A DNA stretch of 64,000 bases from Bacteroidota bacterium (GTDB lineage: Bacteria > Bacteroidota > Bacteroidia > Bacteroidales > UBA12077), in assembly GCA_020444275.1 (NCBI GenBank), contig JAHLLG010000001.1, positions 519,773 to 583,772 on the forward strand, read 5' to 3'. The notes beneath the pieces are model-generated. The model had not been told where the DNA came from, ran no database searches, and saw only the letters and a program-made list of their open reading frames with translations. This document shows, in pieces, positions 1 to 10,247 of this stretch; within the stretch, counting starts at the first letter, position 1, and each line of letters begins with the position of its first letter. Made by a program: the position numbers and the translations under genes.

Positions 1-51
1 ATGTCTCCTTATGATCTTACAAAAGGAAGAATAACTTATAGATATAAATAA
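1..51 (+). CDS. infA: Translation initiation factor IF-1, C-terminal end (partial)
   Basis: The first 51 bases translate to a 16-residue tail, MSPYDLTKGRITYRYK, then a stop. This is the conserved C-terminus of IF-1, which occupies the ribosomal A site during initiation. The 5' part lies outside the window, so the ATG at base 1 is an internal methionine. Position just before rpmJ and rpsM matches the usual Bacteroidota order. The short length is the only source of doubt. Confidence 0.85.
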   Translation: MSPYDLTKGRITYRYK

Positions 52-63
52 AAAAATTAAGAA

Positions 64-180
64 ATGAAAGTCAGAGCATCTGTAAAAAAACGCAGTAGCG
101 ATTGCAAAATTGTTAGACGAAAAGGTAGACTATACGTTATTAACAAAAAAAATCCCAAGTTTAAACAGCGTCAGGGATAA
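64..180 (+). CDS. rpmJ: 50S ribosomal protein L36 (bL36), zinc-free form
   Basis: A 38-residue basic protein starting [15 protein letters not shown] and ending in KFKQRQG, the standard length and ends of L36. It sits 12 bases after infA and before rpsM. Zinc-binding L36 carries three cysteines and a histidine. This copy keeps a single cysteine and has lost the others, so it is the zinc-independent form. I found it by reading the sequence directly; it is easily missed because of its size. Confidence 0.93.
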   Translation: MKVRASVKKRSSDCKIVRRKGRLYVINKKNPKFKQRQG

Positions 181-214
181 ATTATTATTTTTGTACTTTA
201 ATTAAAAAAGATTT

Positions 215-592
215 ATGGCAAGAATTGTTGGAGTAGATTTACCAAAGAACAAAAGAGGAGTTATAGGATTAACCTATATCTTTGGAATAGGTCGTAGTAC
301 TGCAGAAATGATTTTAGACGAAGCAGGAATAGATCACGACATCAAAGTAAAAGATTGGAATGATGAGCATATTGCAAAAGTTAGAGCTATTGTAAATGAA
401 AAATACAAGGTTGAAGGTGCATTACGCTCTGAAGTTCAAATGAACATTAAGCGATTAATGGATATTGGTTGTTACAGAGGTATTCGTCATCGTATTGGTC
501 TTCCCGTTAGAGGACAAAGTACAAAGAATAATGCGAGAACCAGAAAAGGTAAAAAGAAAACCATTGCTAACAAGAAGAAAGCAGTTAAATAA
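215..592 (+). CDS. rpsM: 30S ribosomal protein S13
   Basis: A 125-residue protein of the normal S13 length. It starts [19 protein letters not shown] and contains the helix-two-turn-helix region around GIGRSTA. It has the conserved block [15 protein letters not shown] near residues 88-102 and the usual lysine-rich tail. S13 binds 16S rRNA in the head of the small subunit and contacts the large subunit. A TAnnTTTG-like string lies at 186-193 just upstream, but in this operon it may be chance. Followed by rpsK after 11 bases. Confidence 0.98.
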   Translation: MARIVGVDLPKNKRGVIGLTYIFGIGRSTAEMILDEAGIDHDIKVKDWNDEHIAKVRAIVNEKYKVEGALRSEVQMNIKRLMDIGCYRGIRHRIGLPVRGQSTKNNARTRKGKKKTIANKKKAVK

Positions 593-603
593 TAGATAAG
601 GAA

Positions 604-993
604 ATGGCAAAAAAGACTGGATCATCGAGAAAAAAGGTAGTAAAGGTTGAAGCTACAGGGCAAGCCCATATTCACGCTTCATTTAACAATATTATTGTTT
701 CATTAACAAATAATAATGGACAAGTAATTTCTTGGTCTTCATCCGGAAAAATGGGATTTAGAGGATCAAAGAAAAACACACCTTATGCAGCACAAATGGC
801 TGCCGAAGATTGCGCAAAAGTTGCTTACGATCTTGGATTAAGAAAAGTAAAAGTATTTGTAAAAGGACCTGGTGCTGGTAGAGAATCTGCTATCCGTACT
901 ATTCATAATGCAGGAATTGAAGTTACTGAAATTACTGACGTAACTCCATTACCACATAACGGATGTCGTCCACCAGCAAGAAGAAGAGTTTAA
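604..993 (+). CDS. rpsK: 30S ribosomal protein S11
   Basis: A 129-residue protein with the S11 signature [12 protein letters not shown] in the middle and the conserved C-terminus [19 protein letters not shown]11 forms part of the small-subunit platform near the mRNA exit. The length is typical. It lies 11 bases after rpsM and 36 bases before rpsD, in the classical alpha-operon order, and is probably cotranscribed with them. Confidence 0.98.
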   Translation: MAKKTGSSRKKVVKVEATGQAHIHASFNNIIVSLTNNNGQVISWSSSGKMGFRGSKKNTPYAAQMAAEDCAKVAYDLGLRKVKVFVKGPGAGRESAIRTIHNAGIEVTEITDVTPLPHNGCRPPARRRV

Positions 994-1029
994 TACAAAG
1001 TATTTAAAGATTGAAAAATATTAAGATTC

Positions 1030-1638
1030 ATGGCTAGATATATTGGACCAAAGTCGAAAATCGCGAGGAAATTAGGTGAACCAATTTATGGTCCCGATAA
1101 ATATTACGAAAAGAAAAATTATCCTCCAGGAGAGCAAGGTGCTAATAAAAGAAGAAGAAAGCTTTCTGAATATGGTGTTCAGTTAATGGAAAAGCAAAAA
1201 GCTAAATACACTTATGGTGTATTGGAAAAGCAATTCTTCAATGCATTTAAAGAAGCATCAAGAAAAAAAGGTATTACTGGTGAGAACTTATTGCAGTTGC
1301 TGGAATCACGTTTAGATAACGTGGTATATCGTTTAGGAATAGCTCCTACAAGAGCAGCAGCCAGACAATTTGTTACTCACAAACACATCACAGTAAACGG
1401 ACAGGTTGTTAATGTTCCGTCATATACTGTTAGAGCTAACGACATTATCGGTGTTAGAGAAAAATCTAAATCTTTAGAAGCTATAACGAATAGTTTAGCA
1501 ACTGCACGTTATAATAAATATTCTTGGTTAGAATGGGATAATGATCAAATGGCAGGTAAATTTTTAAGTATTCCTGAAAGATCAGATATTCCTGAGAATA
1601 TTAAAGAACAGTTAATCGTAGAATTATATTCTAAATAA
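1030..1638 (+). CDS. rpsD: 30S ribosomal protein S4
   Basis: A 202-residue protein of normal S4 length, starting [19 protein letters not shown]. The S4 RNA-binding domain runs from about residue 93 ([12 protein letters not shown]) to 155. S4 nucleates assembly of the 5' domain of 16S rRNA and, in many bacteria, represses the alpha operon by binding its mRNA. No candidate S4 site was sought in detail here. It lies between rpsK and rpoA. The N-terminal zinc cysteines seen in some S4 proteins are absent. Confidence 0.98.
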   Translation: MARYIGPKSKIARKLGEPIYGPDKYYEKKNYPPGEQGANKRRRKLSEYGVQLMEKQKAKYTYGVLEKQFFNAFKEASRKKGITGENLLQLLESRLDNVVYRLGIAPTRAAARQFVTHKHITVNGQVVNVPSYTVRANDIIGVREKSKSLEAITNSLATARYNKYSWLEWDNDQMAGKFLSIPERSDIPENIKEQLIVELYSK

Positions 1639-1657
1639 TAATAATTACACATTATTT

Positions 1658-2650
1658 ATGGCAATTTTAGCATTTCAAAAGCCCGATAAAGTCATTATGG
1701 TTGAAGCAAACGAAACTTACGGTAAGTTTGAGTTTCGTCCTTTAGAACCAGGTTATGGAATTACAGTCGGCAATTCTTTAAGAAGGATTCTTTTATCTTC
1801 GCTGGAGGGTTACGCCATTACTTCAATTAAAATTGAAGGTGTAGAACATGAGTTTTCTACCATTTCAGGTGTAGTTCAAGATGTTAGTGAGATTATTCTT
1901 AACTTAAAGCAAGTACGCTTTAAATGTAACGTAGAAGAAGCAGAAGATGAGAAGTTTACTGTGACTATTACTGGACAGAATGAATTTAAAGCCGGAGATA
2001 TAAATAATTTTTCAACCAATTTTAAGGTGTTAAATCCTGATCACGTAATTTGTGAGATGGAAACAGATGTAAAACTTCAAATGGAAATTACTGTAAGCAA
2101 AGGAAGAGGCTATGTTCCATCTGAAGAAAACAAACCTGTTGATGCTGAATTTGGTGTCATCGCAATAGATTCAATTTTTACGCCAATAAAGAACGTAAAA
2201 TATTCTATTGAGAACTATCGTGTTGAGCAAAAAACCGACTTTGAAAAGTTAGTGTTTGAAATCGAATCAGATGGTTCTATTCATCCAAAAGAAGCCCTTA
2301 AAGAAGCAGCAAAAATACTTATTTATCACTTAATGCTATTCTCTGATGAAAAGATTACTCTTGATTCAGACGAAAAGTATGCAAACGAAGAGTTTGATGA
2401 AGAGGTATTACACATGCGTCAGCTTCTTAAAACAAGATTGGTTGATATGGATCTTTCAGTAAGAGCATTGAACTGCTTAAAAGCTGCTGAAGTAGATACA
2501 TTAGGCGATCTAGTAAAATATAATAAAAACGATTTATTAAAATTCAGAAATTTTGGTAAAAAATCGTTAACAGAATTGGAAGATTTACTTAGCCAGATGA
2601 ATCTAACATTTGGAATGGATATAACTAAGTACAAATTAGACAAAGAGTAA
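1658..2650 (+). CDS. rpoA: DNA-directed RNA polymerase subunit alpha
   Basis: A 330-residue alpha subunit. The N-terminal assembly domain contains [20 protein letters not shown] around residues 32-51 and the [15 protein letters not shown] block. After a linker, the C-terminal domain (about 255-325) contains [20 protein letters not shown] and the [12 protein letters not shown] helix that contacts DNA and activators. Alpha dimerises to scaffold the polymerase. It sits 19 bases after rpsD and 5 before rplQ, the standard order. Confidence 0.98.
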   Translation: MAILAFQKPDKVIMVEANETYGKFEFRPLEPGYGITVGNSLRRILLSSLEGYAITSIKIEGVEHEFSTISGVVQDVSEIILNLKQVRFKCNVEEAEDEKFTVTITGQNEFKAGDINNFSTNFKVLNPDHVICEMETDVKLQMEITVSKGRGYVPSEENKPVDAEFGVIAIDSIFTPIKNVKYSIENYRVEQKTDFEKLVFEIESDGSIHPKEALKEAAKILIYHLMLFSDEKITLDSDEKYANEEFDEEVLHMRQLLKTRLVDMDLSVRALNCLKAAEVDTLGDLVKYNKNDLLKFRNFGKKSLTELEDLLSQMNLTFGMDITKYKLDKE

Positions 2651-2655
2651 AAGGG

Positions 2656-3384
2656 ATGAGACATAAAAAATCATTTAACCACTTAGGACGAAAGAGTGCA
2701 CACAGAAAAGCAATGTTGGCAAACATGGCTTCTTCGTTAGTTTTACATAAAAGAATTACAACGACTACTGCAAAAGCTAAAGCGCTTAGAATGTATGTTG
2801 AGCCTTTAATTACAAAAGCAAAAGATGATTCAACACATTCAAGAAGGGTTGTATTCAGTTATTTACAAAACAAAGATGCTGTAACAGAACTTTTTAGAGA
2901 AGTTGGTGCAAAAGTAGCAGAAAGACCAGGTGGTTATACAAGAATACTAAAAACAGGAAGTCGCTTAGGTGATAATGCCGATATGTGTATAATTGAGTTG
3001 GTAGATTATAATGAGAATCTTCTTGCTGCAAAATCTGACGATAAGAAAAAATCTACAAGACGCAGAAGAGGTGGTAAAAAATCAACAACTGCAACTGCTC
3101 AAACGCAAACCGAAGAGGTGAAAGCCGAAGAAACTCCTGTAGAGGAAGAAGCAAAAACAGAAGCTGTTAAGGAAGAAAAGCCTAAGGCTGAAGTGAAAGA
3201 AGAAAAGAAAGAGGCTCCTAAAGCAGAAAAAGAAGAGGCAAAAAAAGAGGAAAAGAAAGCTGAAACTAAATCAGAAGAGAAGAAGGAAACTAAGAAGGAA
3301 GAAGAGCCTAAAGCTGAAGCAAAGGAAGAAAAGAAAGAGACTCCAAAAAAGGAAGCTAAATCAGACGAAAAGAAAGAAGAATAG
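2656..3384 (+). CDS. rplQ: 50S ribosomal protein L17 with long charged C-terminal extension
   Basis: Residues 1 to about 120 are a normal L17: [20 protein letters not shown] at the start, then [20 protein letters not shown] and [22 protein letters not shown]17 lies at the peptide exit side of the large subunit. About 110 further residues follow, built almost wholly from Lys, Glu and Ala with some Thr and Pro in irregular EEKKE-type repeats, roughly doubling the usual length. The tail is likely unstructured or a single charged helix. Some Bacteroidota L17 proteins are longer than those of E. coli; this one is extreme in my reading. It ends the operon ahead of a strong terminator. Confidence 0.96.
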   Translation: MRHKKSFNHLGRKSAHRKAMLANMASSLVLHKRITTTTAKAKALRMYVEPLITKAKDDSTHSRRVVFSYLQNKDAVTELFREVGAKVAERPGGYTRILKTGSRLGDNADMCIIELVDYNENLLAAKSDDKKKSTRRRRGGKKSTTATAQTQTEEVKAEETPVEEEAKTEAVKEEKPKAEVKEEKKEAPKAEKEEAKKEEKKAETKSEEKKETKKEEEPKAEAKEEKKETPKKEAKSDEKKEE

Positions 3385-3407
3385 TATTTTTCTGAACAAA
3401 ATATATG

Positions 3408-3435
3408 AAAAGGGCGGTTATTCCGCCCTTTTTTT
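3408..3435 (+). terminator. Rho-independent terminator after rplQ
   Basis: AAAAGGGCGG (3408-3417) pairs perfectly with CCGCCCTTTT (3423-3432) around a five-base loop and runs into a T tract. It closes the ribosomal/alpha operon 24 bases after the rplQ stop. Confidence 0.92.
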
Positions 3436-3480
3436 ATGATTAATTAAACTTTCATCCTTACAATTTTGTTTAAAAATCAC

Positions 3481-3488
3481 TAAATTTG
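3481..3488 (+). promoter_or_regulatory. Candidate -7 box of the enolase promoter
   Basis: TAAATTTG matches the Bacteroidota sigma-ABfr -7 consensus TAnnTTTG and lies 46 bases before the eno ATG, just after the rplQ terminator. I see no TTTG element at the 19-21 base spacing expected for -33. Such strings also occur by chance in AT-rich DNA. Confidence 0.4.
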
Positions 3489-3516
3489 ATAGCTTATTTG
3501 CGTTTATAAAATTTAA

Positions 3517-4818
<1,302 letters not shown>

Positions 4819-4837
4819 AACTTAATGAATAGATAAA

Positions 4838-4889
4838 TAAGGGTTGGATTCTGATCTCTTTTAATCGAGCAGATTTCCACCCTTTTTTT
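4838..4889 (+). terminator. Imperfect stem-loop terminator after eno
   Basis: AAGGGTTGG near 4839-4847 can pair with CCACCCTT (4877-4884), with one bulged T, and is followed by seven T residues. The long intervening segment can extend the stem imperfectly. Position 20 bases after the eno stop supports a terminator. Confidence 0.55.
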
Positions 4890-4922
4890 GTTATATTACT
4901 GCAAAAATTTTAAGAGGTTGGT

Positions 4923-6818
4923 ATGAATTATAAGTCATTGCATCATTTTATTGAAAAACTCGAAGCTGAAAATGAACTTATTCGCATAAAAGAGTTTGTT
5001 GATCCTGAGCTGGAAATTACTGAAATCACTGATCGAATGTCTAAATCTCCTGATGGAGGTAAGGCCCTGCTTTTTGAGAATACAGGCACTAATTTTCCGG
5101 TTTTAATAAATGCAATGGGATCAGAAAAAAGAATGAAATTAGCGTTGGGAGTGAACCATTTTGATGATATAGGCAATGATATTGAAGATTTATTTAAAGA
5201 TTTTACAAGCCCTAAAGCAAATATGTTAGAAAAACTTAAGTTGCTGCCTAAGCTTTCAAACATATCATCCTGGATGCCTAAATCTGTTTCAGGTAAAGGG
5301 AAATGCCAGGAAGTTGTTCATACTAATCCTGATTTAAGTATACTTCCTGTATTAAAATGCTGGCCCGAGGATGGTGGTCGTTTTATAACACTGCCTATGG
5401 TTATTAGTAAAGATCCGAATAGCGGAATAAGAAATATTGGAATGTACCGAATGCAGATTTTCGAAAAAGATCTGACCGGAATGCACTGGCATAAACATAA
5501 AGTAGGAGCCCGCCATTTTGATGAGTATAAGAAACTGGGTAAAAAAATGCCTGTGGCTGTAGCAATTGGTGGAGATCCGGTATATACCTATTCGGCAACA
5601 GCTCCGGTTCCTGATAATGTTGATGAATTCTTACTTGCAGGTTTTTTACGGAAGCAAAAAGTTGAGTTGGTAAAATGTATTACACAGGAGCTAGAAGTAC
5701 CCGCCGATGCCGATTTTGTTATCGAAGGATATGTTGATCCACAAGAAGATTTTATTTGGGAAGGACCGTTTGGTGATCATACGGGATTTTATTCCTTGGC
5801 CGATTGGTACCCTAAGTTTCATGTAACGTGTATAACACATCGAAAAGATGCTGTTTACCCTGCTACTATTGTAGGCGTTCCGCCAATGGAAGATGCATGG
5901 ATTGGAAAAGCAACCGAAAGGATATTTCTAAAACCTATTCAGTTGGCTATTTTACCCGAAGTAATTGATTATGATTTACCATTCGAAGGTGTTGCTCATA
6001 ATATTACCATTGTAAAGATTAATAAAACATATCCTGGACAGGCTGTAAAAGTTATGAATGCTCTTTGGGGAGCGGGCCAGATGATGTTTAATAAAATAAT
6101 GATTGTTGTAAATCAGGACGTGGATATTCATAATTACAATGAACTATCTGTGGTGATAAGTAAAAATACAAATCCTGCAAGTGATATTCACTTTATGTCC
6201 GGACCTTTGGATGTGCTCGATCATTCCTCATCAAAAGCTACCTATGGTAGTAAAATGGGAATAGATGCAACCATTAAGCTGGATGAAGAGAAATTAGATG
6301 AAGAAACTGCAAATAATCAGGAAAAAATAGATATTGATACCATACAAAAGAAATATTCCGGCATCAATACTTTTAATCTGATTAACGATATAGGTGTTTT
6401 AATATTATCAGTTAACAAAGATAGTAAAAATCAACTTGAGAAGATGATCCGTTCATTATCAGAAGAGGAGTCATTGAGTAGTGTTAAGTTCATTTTAATG
6501 GTTGATCAGGATGTTGATGTACATGACTTAAATATGATTAGTTGGTTAGGATCAGGTAACATTGATCCGAAAAGAGATTCTTATATTGTAATATCGGATA
6601 AAACAGGTTATTCAAGAATTTTTATTGATGCAACAAGAAAATCATTGGCTAAAGATGGTTTTAAAAGAGATTGGCCTAATATTGTTGTTTCAAACTTGGA
6701 AACTATCAAAAAAGTTGATGAAAATTGGCCCAACTACGAATTAGGTGAATTTATCTCGTCACCATCGTTAAAATATAGAAAATTGAATAAAAACAGTGGA
6801 GCTATTGCTAACGAATAA
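4923..6818 (+). CDS. UbiD-family decarboxylase (menaquinone-type)
   Basis: A 631-residue protein of the UbiD family, prenylated-FMN enzymes that decarboxylate aromatic or alpha,beta-unsaturated acids. Landmarks are GMYRMQIFEKDLTGMHWHKH near residue 178, AIGGDPVYTYSATAP near 217, the active-site segment WEGPFGDHTGFYS near 280, and GVPPMEDAWIGKATERIFL near 322. It is longer than E. coli UbiD (about 490 residues). The extra C-terminal portion, about 480-631, is typical of Bacteroidota homologues usually annotated as menaquinone biosynthesis decarboxylases. Substrate is inferred; no menaquinone gene is adjacent. A weak AT-only hairpin (6832-6854) follows the stop. Confidence 0.85.
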   Translation: MNYKSLHHFIEKLEAENELIRIKEFVDPELEITEITDRMSKSPDGGKALLFENTGTNFPVLINAMGSEKRMKLALGVNHFDDIGNDIEDLFKDFTSPKANMLEKLKLLPKLSNISSWMPKSVSGKGKCQEVVHTNPDLSILPVLKCWPEDGGRFITLPMVISKDPNSGIRNIGMYRMQIFEKDLTGMHWHKHKVGARHFDEYKKLGKKMPVAVAIGGDPVYTYSATAPVPDNVDEFLLAGFLRKQKVELVKCITQELEVPADADFVIEGYVDPQEDFIWEGPFGDHTGFYSLADWYPKFHVTCITHRKDAVYPATIVGVPPMEDAWIGKATERIFLKPIQLAILPEVIDYDLPFEGVAHNITIVKINKTYPGQAVKVMNALWGAGQMMFNKIMIVVNQDVDIHNYNELSVVISKNTNPASDIHFMSGPLDVLDHSSSKATYGSKMGIDATIKLDEEKLDEETANNQEKIDIDTIQKKYSGINTFNLINDIGVLILSVNKDSKNQLEKMIRSLSEEESLSSVKFILMVDQDVDVHDLNMISWLGSGNIDPKRDSYIVISDKTGYSRIFIDATRKSLAKDGFKRDWPNIVVSNLETIKKVDENWPNYELGEFISSPSLKYRKLNKNSGAIANE

Positions 6819-6892
6819 TAGCAAAATTGAGAAAGTATCTGTTGCTAATACTTTGCTTTAATAGTATTAAATATTAAATTAGCACTATATAC

Positions 6893-9800
6893 ATGAACCT
6901 GCGAACCTCCATATCATATATTCTTCTGTTAGGGATTCTCCCTTTTTTTAATATTTTTAAAGCGCATTCGCAAGTACCAACTATAAATCTTTTTACAATT
7001 GAGGACGGATTATCGCAGACTAGCGTGAATTGTTTAATTCAGGATAGTAAAGGTTTCCTGTGGGTTGGAACCCAGGATGGATTAAATAAGTACGATGGCT
7101 ATACATTTCGAATCTTTAGGAATAATCCGGCCGATACAACATCTTTATCAAATAATTTTATTAACTGCATATACGAAGGTGCCAATGGCAATATTTGGGT
7201 AGGTACCAATTACGGATTAAATATGTATAATATCCATACCGAAGAATTTATTCGATATTTCCACAATCCGGGTGATATCAATAGTTTAAAGGAAGATGAA
7301 ATTTATGATATTTACGAAGATAAGAGTGGATATGTATGGATTAAAACAGAAAATTATTTAACCAGACTAAATCCGCGTAGTAATAAATTCAGGCATTACG
7401 AACACTACAATGATGTATTTAATTTTCTATCAGTTAATGCAAAATTCTCAATTTTTGAAGATCATAAGGGCCAACTTTGGGTGGGTACTAAAGATGGTTT
7501 AAACTATTTTGATCGAAAGCTCGAAATTTTTAAAAGATATAAGTACGATCCTAACGATAACTCAACACTAAGTAATAATAAAGTAAAAGTTATTTACGAA
7601 GATAGTGATCATAACTTGTGGATTGGCACAGAACGTGGTTTAAATAAGTTTAATTGGGAAACTGAAACGTTTAAAAGATATTATTATCAAGAAAATAATC
7701 CCAAAAGTATCAGTAATGACATTATAAATGACATTTTTGAAGATAATGAAGGAAACATCTGGATTGCAACCGAGCTAGGCCTGAATAAACTTGATAAAAA
7801 AACAGAAAACTTTAGCGTTTATAGTAGGTTTATGCATAATAATGATGTAATTCTGGCAACATCATTTACTGATATTTTTCAGGATCATACCGGTATTCTG
7901 TGGGCTGGAACATTACAAGGATTGATTAAAATAGAGAATAAGCGAAAAAGTTTTAAATTATATCGTACATCAAAAGATGGAAAGCCGCTGTTTGCCAATA
8001 ATTATGTAACAGCAATTTTTGAAAAAGAAAATACCGTGTGGGTAGGTACTTATGGTGCCGGTTTGTACTTGTTTAATCCCAAATCAAAGCGATCTGTTAA
8101 ACTGAATACAGAGAACAGTTCTATCGCTAATAATTATATTCATAAGATATATGAAGATTACGATAACAATATATGGATAGGTACACAAAACGGAATAAGT
8201 TTTTATAATACCAACCTTAACAGATTCGAAGATGTTGATCGGTTAAAATCTCTCAATGTTTTTAAGAATAACAGGATTTTTGATATTGTGCAAGATCAGC
8301 AAAAAGATCTTTGGATAGCTTCTAAATTTGGTTTACATCATTTGCAAGAAGACACTGTTATTAGTTATGTTCATAAGCCGGGTGATTCAACTTCAATTGC
8401 TGCCAATCTTGTTTACGACATTCTGTTTGACACAAAAAATAATTTATGGATTGCTACAGAAAAGGGACTAAGTTATTTAAATACAGACAACAACGAAATT
8501 GCGAATTATATAAGACCAGCGGGGGTTTGCGAAAACTGTTTAAGTAGCAATGAGGTGTTAAGTTTGCATATCGATACGTTAAGAGATTTCCTATGGGTTG
8601 GAACGAACGATGGCCTAAATCGTTTTGATTTAACGGATAAGGTATTTAAATCATATTCTACTGAAGATGGATTGGCAAATAATTTAATTTACGCAATGCT
8701 AGATGATAACTCAGGTGATTTATGGATGAGTACCAATATGGGAATTTCTAAAATGCATGTCGATGATGAAATCTTTAGCAATTTTGGTGTTTCTGACGGA
8801 TTACAAGATTTTGAGTTTAATCATGGTTCAGCATATAAGGCTGAAGATGGAGAGCTTTTTTTCGGAGGAATAGCCGGGTACAACTCTTTCTATCCGGATT
8901 CAATAGTTAAAAATGATGTGGTTCCAAATATCGAAATAACAGCGGTTGAAGTACTTTCTGATAAAAGTTCAAAGAGAGTTCCATTAGGAGTAGATAGAAC
9001 TATTGAACTTTCACAGCGGAATAATTTGGTAACTATTGAGTTTTCAGCATTAGATTTTACAGATCCATTAAAGAATAACTATGCATATAAACTGGAAGGT
9101 GTAGAAGATGAGTGGATCAATTTAGGAAATAGAAGATATGCTACCTTCTCTAATTTATCACCAGGCAAATATACTTTTCGTGTAAAAGGATCGAATAGTG
9201 ATCAGGTGTGGAATGAGGTAGGAAAAGCACTTAAAATTATTGTCGATACACCAGTTTGGGAAACACGATTTGCATATGTATTTTATATAATTCTGTTAAG
9301 TGGACTAATAGTGTGGATTTTCAGGTATAGAACACGAAGCCTCAGAAAATCAAATCAGGAACTTAAAGAAAAAGAACAGATTGCAAAGCAAATAGCAAAG
9401 CAGAAGGAAGAGCTTACCATTAAAAACAAAAGTATTACCGACAGTATTGTATATGCAAAAAGGATTCAGGAAGCATTAATGCCAACAATGGGATACTTTA
9501 AAGGTATCTTGCCTGAATCATTTATTCTTTATAAACCAAAAGATATTGTTAGTGGCGATTTTTATTGGATTAATGAGCGAAACAATAAGATTTTTGTTGC
9601 TGTGGTAGATTGCACCGGACATGGAGTTCCCGGGGCTTTTATGTCAATTATTGGCTTTGAGTTGTTACGTAATATAACTGATGAACAAGGCATTGAAGAT
9701 CCGGATCAGATTTTAAAACAGTTAAATAATGGTGTGGCCAACACCTTTGGTAAAGCGGCAGAGAAAGCAAGAATTAAAGATGGGATGGATATTGCTTTAT

Positions 9801-10195
9801 GCGTTATCGATAAAGCAGAATCAAAATTAGAATTCTCAGGTGCATTCAGACCGCTATATATGATTCGTAATAATAAAATTGAAGAAATACGCGGCGATAG
9901 ATTTTCTGTGGGATTATTAAATGAAGGTGAGAACGATGAAATATCAAAAAGAACAATAAAGCTCGAGAAAAATGATATCTTCTATATCTTTTCTGATGGA
10001 TACGCCGATCAGTTTGGTGGTCCGGAAGGGAAAAAATATAAATACAGAAGATTCCGACACTTATTACTTACCATCCATAAACTTCCTTTAGATCAACAGT
10101 TAACCTATTTTGACAGAAGTTTCGAAGACTGGAAAGGTGAACACGAACAGGTCGATGATGTTTTAATATTGGGATTCAGACCAGTGTTAGAATAG
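6893..10195 (+). CDS. Membrane sensor: two-component-regulator propeller, Y_Y_Y domain and SpoIIE/PP2C phosphatase
   Basis: An 1100-residue protein. A signal peptide (about 1-27, ending AHS) precedes two seven-bladed Reg_prop propellers, seen as many repeats such as FLWVGTQDGLNKYD and LWIGTERGLNKF to about residue 640. A Y_Y_Y domain follows (about 690-775, including YAYKLEGVEDEWI), then one membrane helix at about 790-812 and a coiled coil. The cytoplasmic end is a SpoIIE phosphatase (about 860-1095) with VSGDFYW, the metal site DCTGHGVPGAF near 906, and FSDGYADQFGG. In the better-known relatives the output is a histidine kinase; here it is a Ser/Thr phosphatase, implying partner-switching control through an anti-anti-sigma-like protein. 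No such partner is visible nearby. It converges on the hybrid kinase at 10248-11981. Confidence 0.88.
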   Translation: MNLRTSISYILLLGILPFFNIFKAHSQVPTINLFTIEDGLSQTSVNCLIQDSKGFLWVGTQDGLNKYDGYTFRIFRNNPADTTSLSNNFINCIYEGANGNIWVGTNYGLNMYNIHTEEFIRYFHNPGDINSLKEDEIYDIYEDKSGYVWIKTENYLTRLNPRSNKFRHYEHYNDVFNFLSVNAKFSIFEDHKGQLWVGTKDGLNYFDRKLEIFKRYKYDPNDNSTLSNNKVKVIYEDSDHNLWIGTERGLNKFNWETETFKRYYYQENNPKSISNDIINDIFEDNEGNIWIATELGLNKLDKKTENFSVYSRFMHNNDVILATSFTDIFQDHTGILWAGTLQGLIKIENKRKSFKLYRTSKDGKPLFANNYVTAIFEKENTVWVGTYGAGLYLFNPKSKRSVKLNTENSSIANNYIHKIYEDYDNNIWIGTQNGISFYNTNLNRFEDVDRLKSLNVFKNNRIFDIVQDQQKDLWIASKFGLHHLQEDTVISYVHKPGDSTSIAANLVYDILFDTKNNLWIATEKGLSYLNTDNNEIANYIRPAGVCENCLSSNEVLSLHIDTLRDFLWVGTNDGLNRFDLTDKVFKSYSTEDGLANNLIYAMLDDNSGDLWMSTNMGISKMHVDDEIFSNFGVSDGLQDFEFNHGSAYKAEDGELFFGGIAGYNSFYPDSIVKNDVVPNIEITAVEVLSDKSSKRVPLGVDRTIELSQRNNLVTIEFSALDFTDPLKNNYAYKLEGVEDEWINLGNRRYATFSNLSPGKYTFRVKGSNSDQVWNEVGKALKIIVDTPVWETRFAYVFYIILLSGLIVWIFRYRTRSLRKSNQELKEKEQIAKQIAKQKEELTIKNKSITDSIVYAKRIQEALMPTMGYFKGILPESFILYKPKDIVSGDFYWINERNNKIFVAVVDCTGHGVPGAFMSIIGFELLRNITDEQGIEDPDQILKQLNNGVANTFGKAAEKARIKDGMDIALCVIDKAESKLEFSGAFRPLYMIRNNKIEEIRGDRFSVGLLNEGENDEISKRTIKLEKNDIFYIFSDGYADQFGGPEGKKYKYRRFRHLLLTIHKLPLDQQLTYFDRSFEDWKGEHEQVDDVLILGFRPVLE

Positions 10196-10247
10196 TCTAT
10201 CAGGCAACTATTAAGTAAATTGTAGTGGTAAATATATAGAACAGCTT

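Noticed and set aside
186..193. TATTTTTG, a -7-like string before rpsM
   Set aside because: It lies in the middle of a continuous ribosomal operon. The match is weak evidence in AT-rich DNA.
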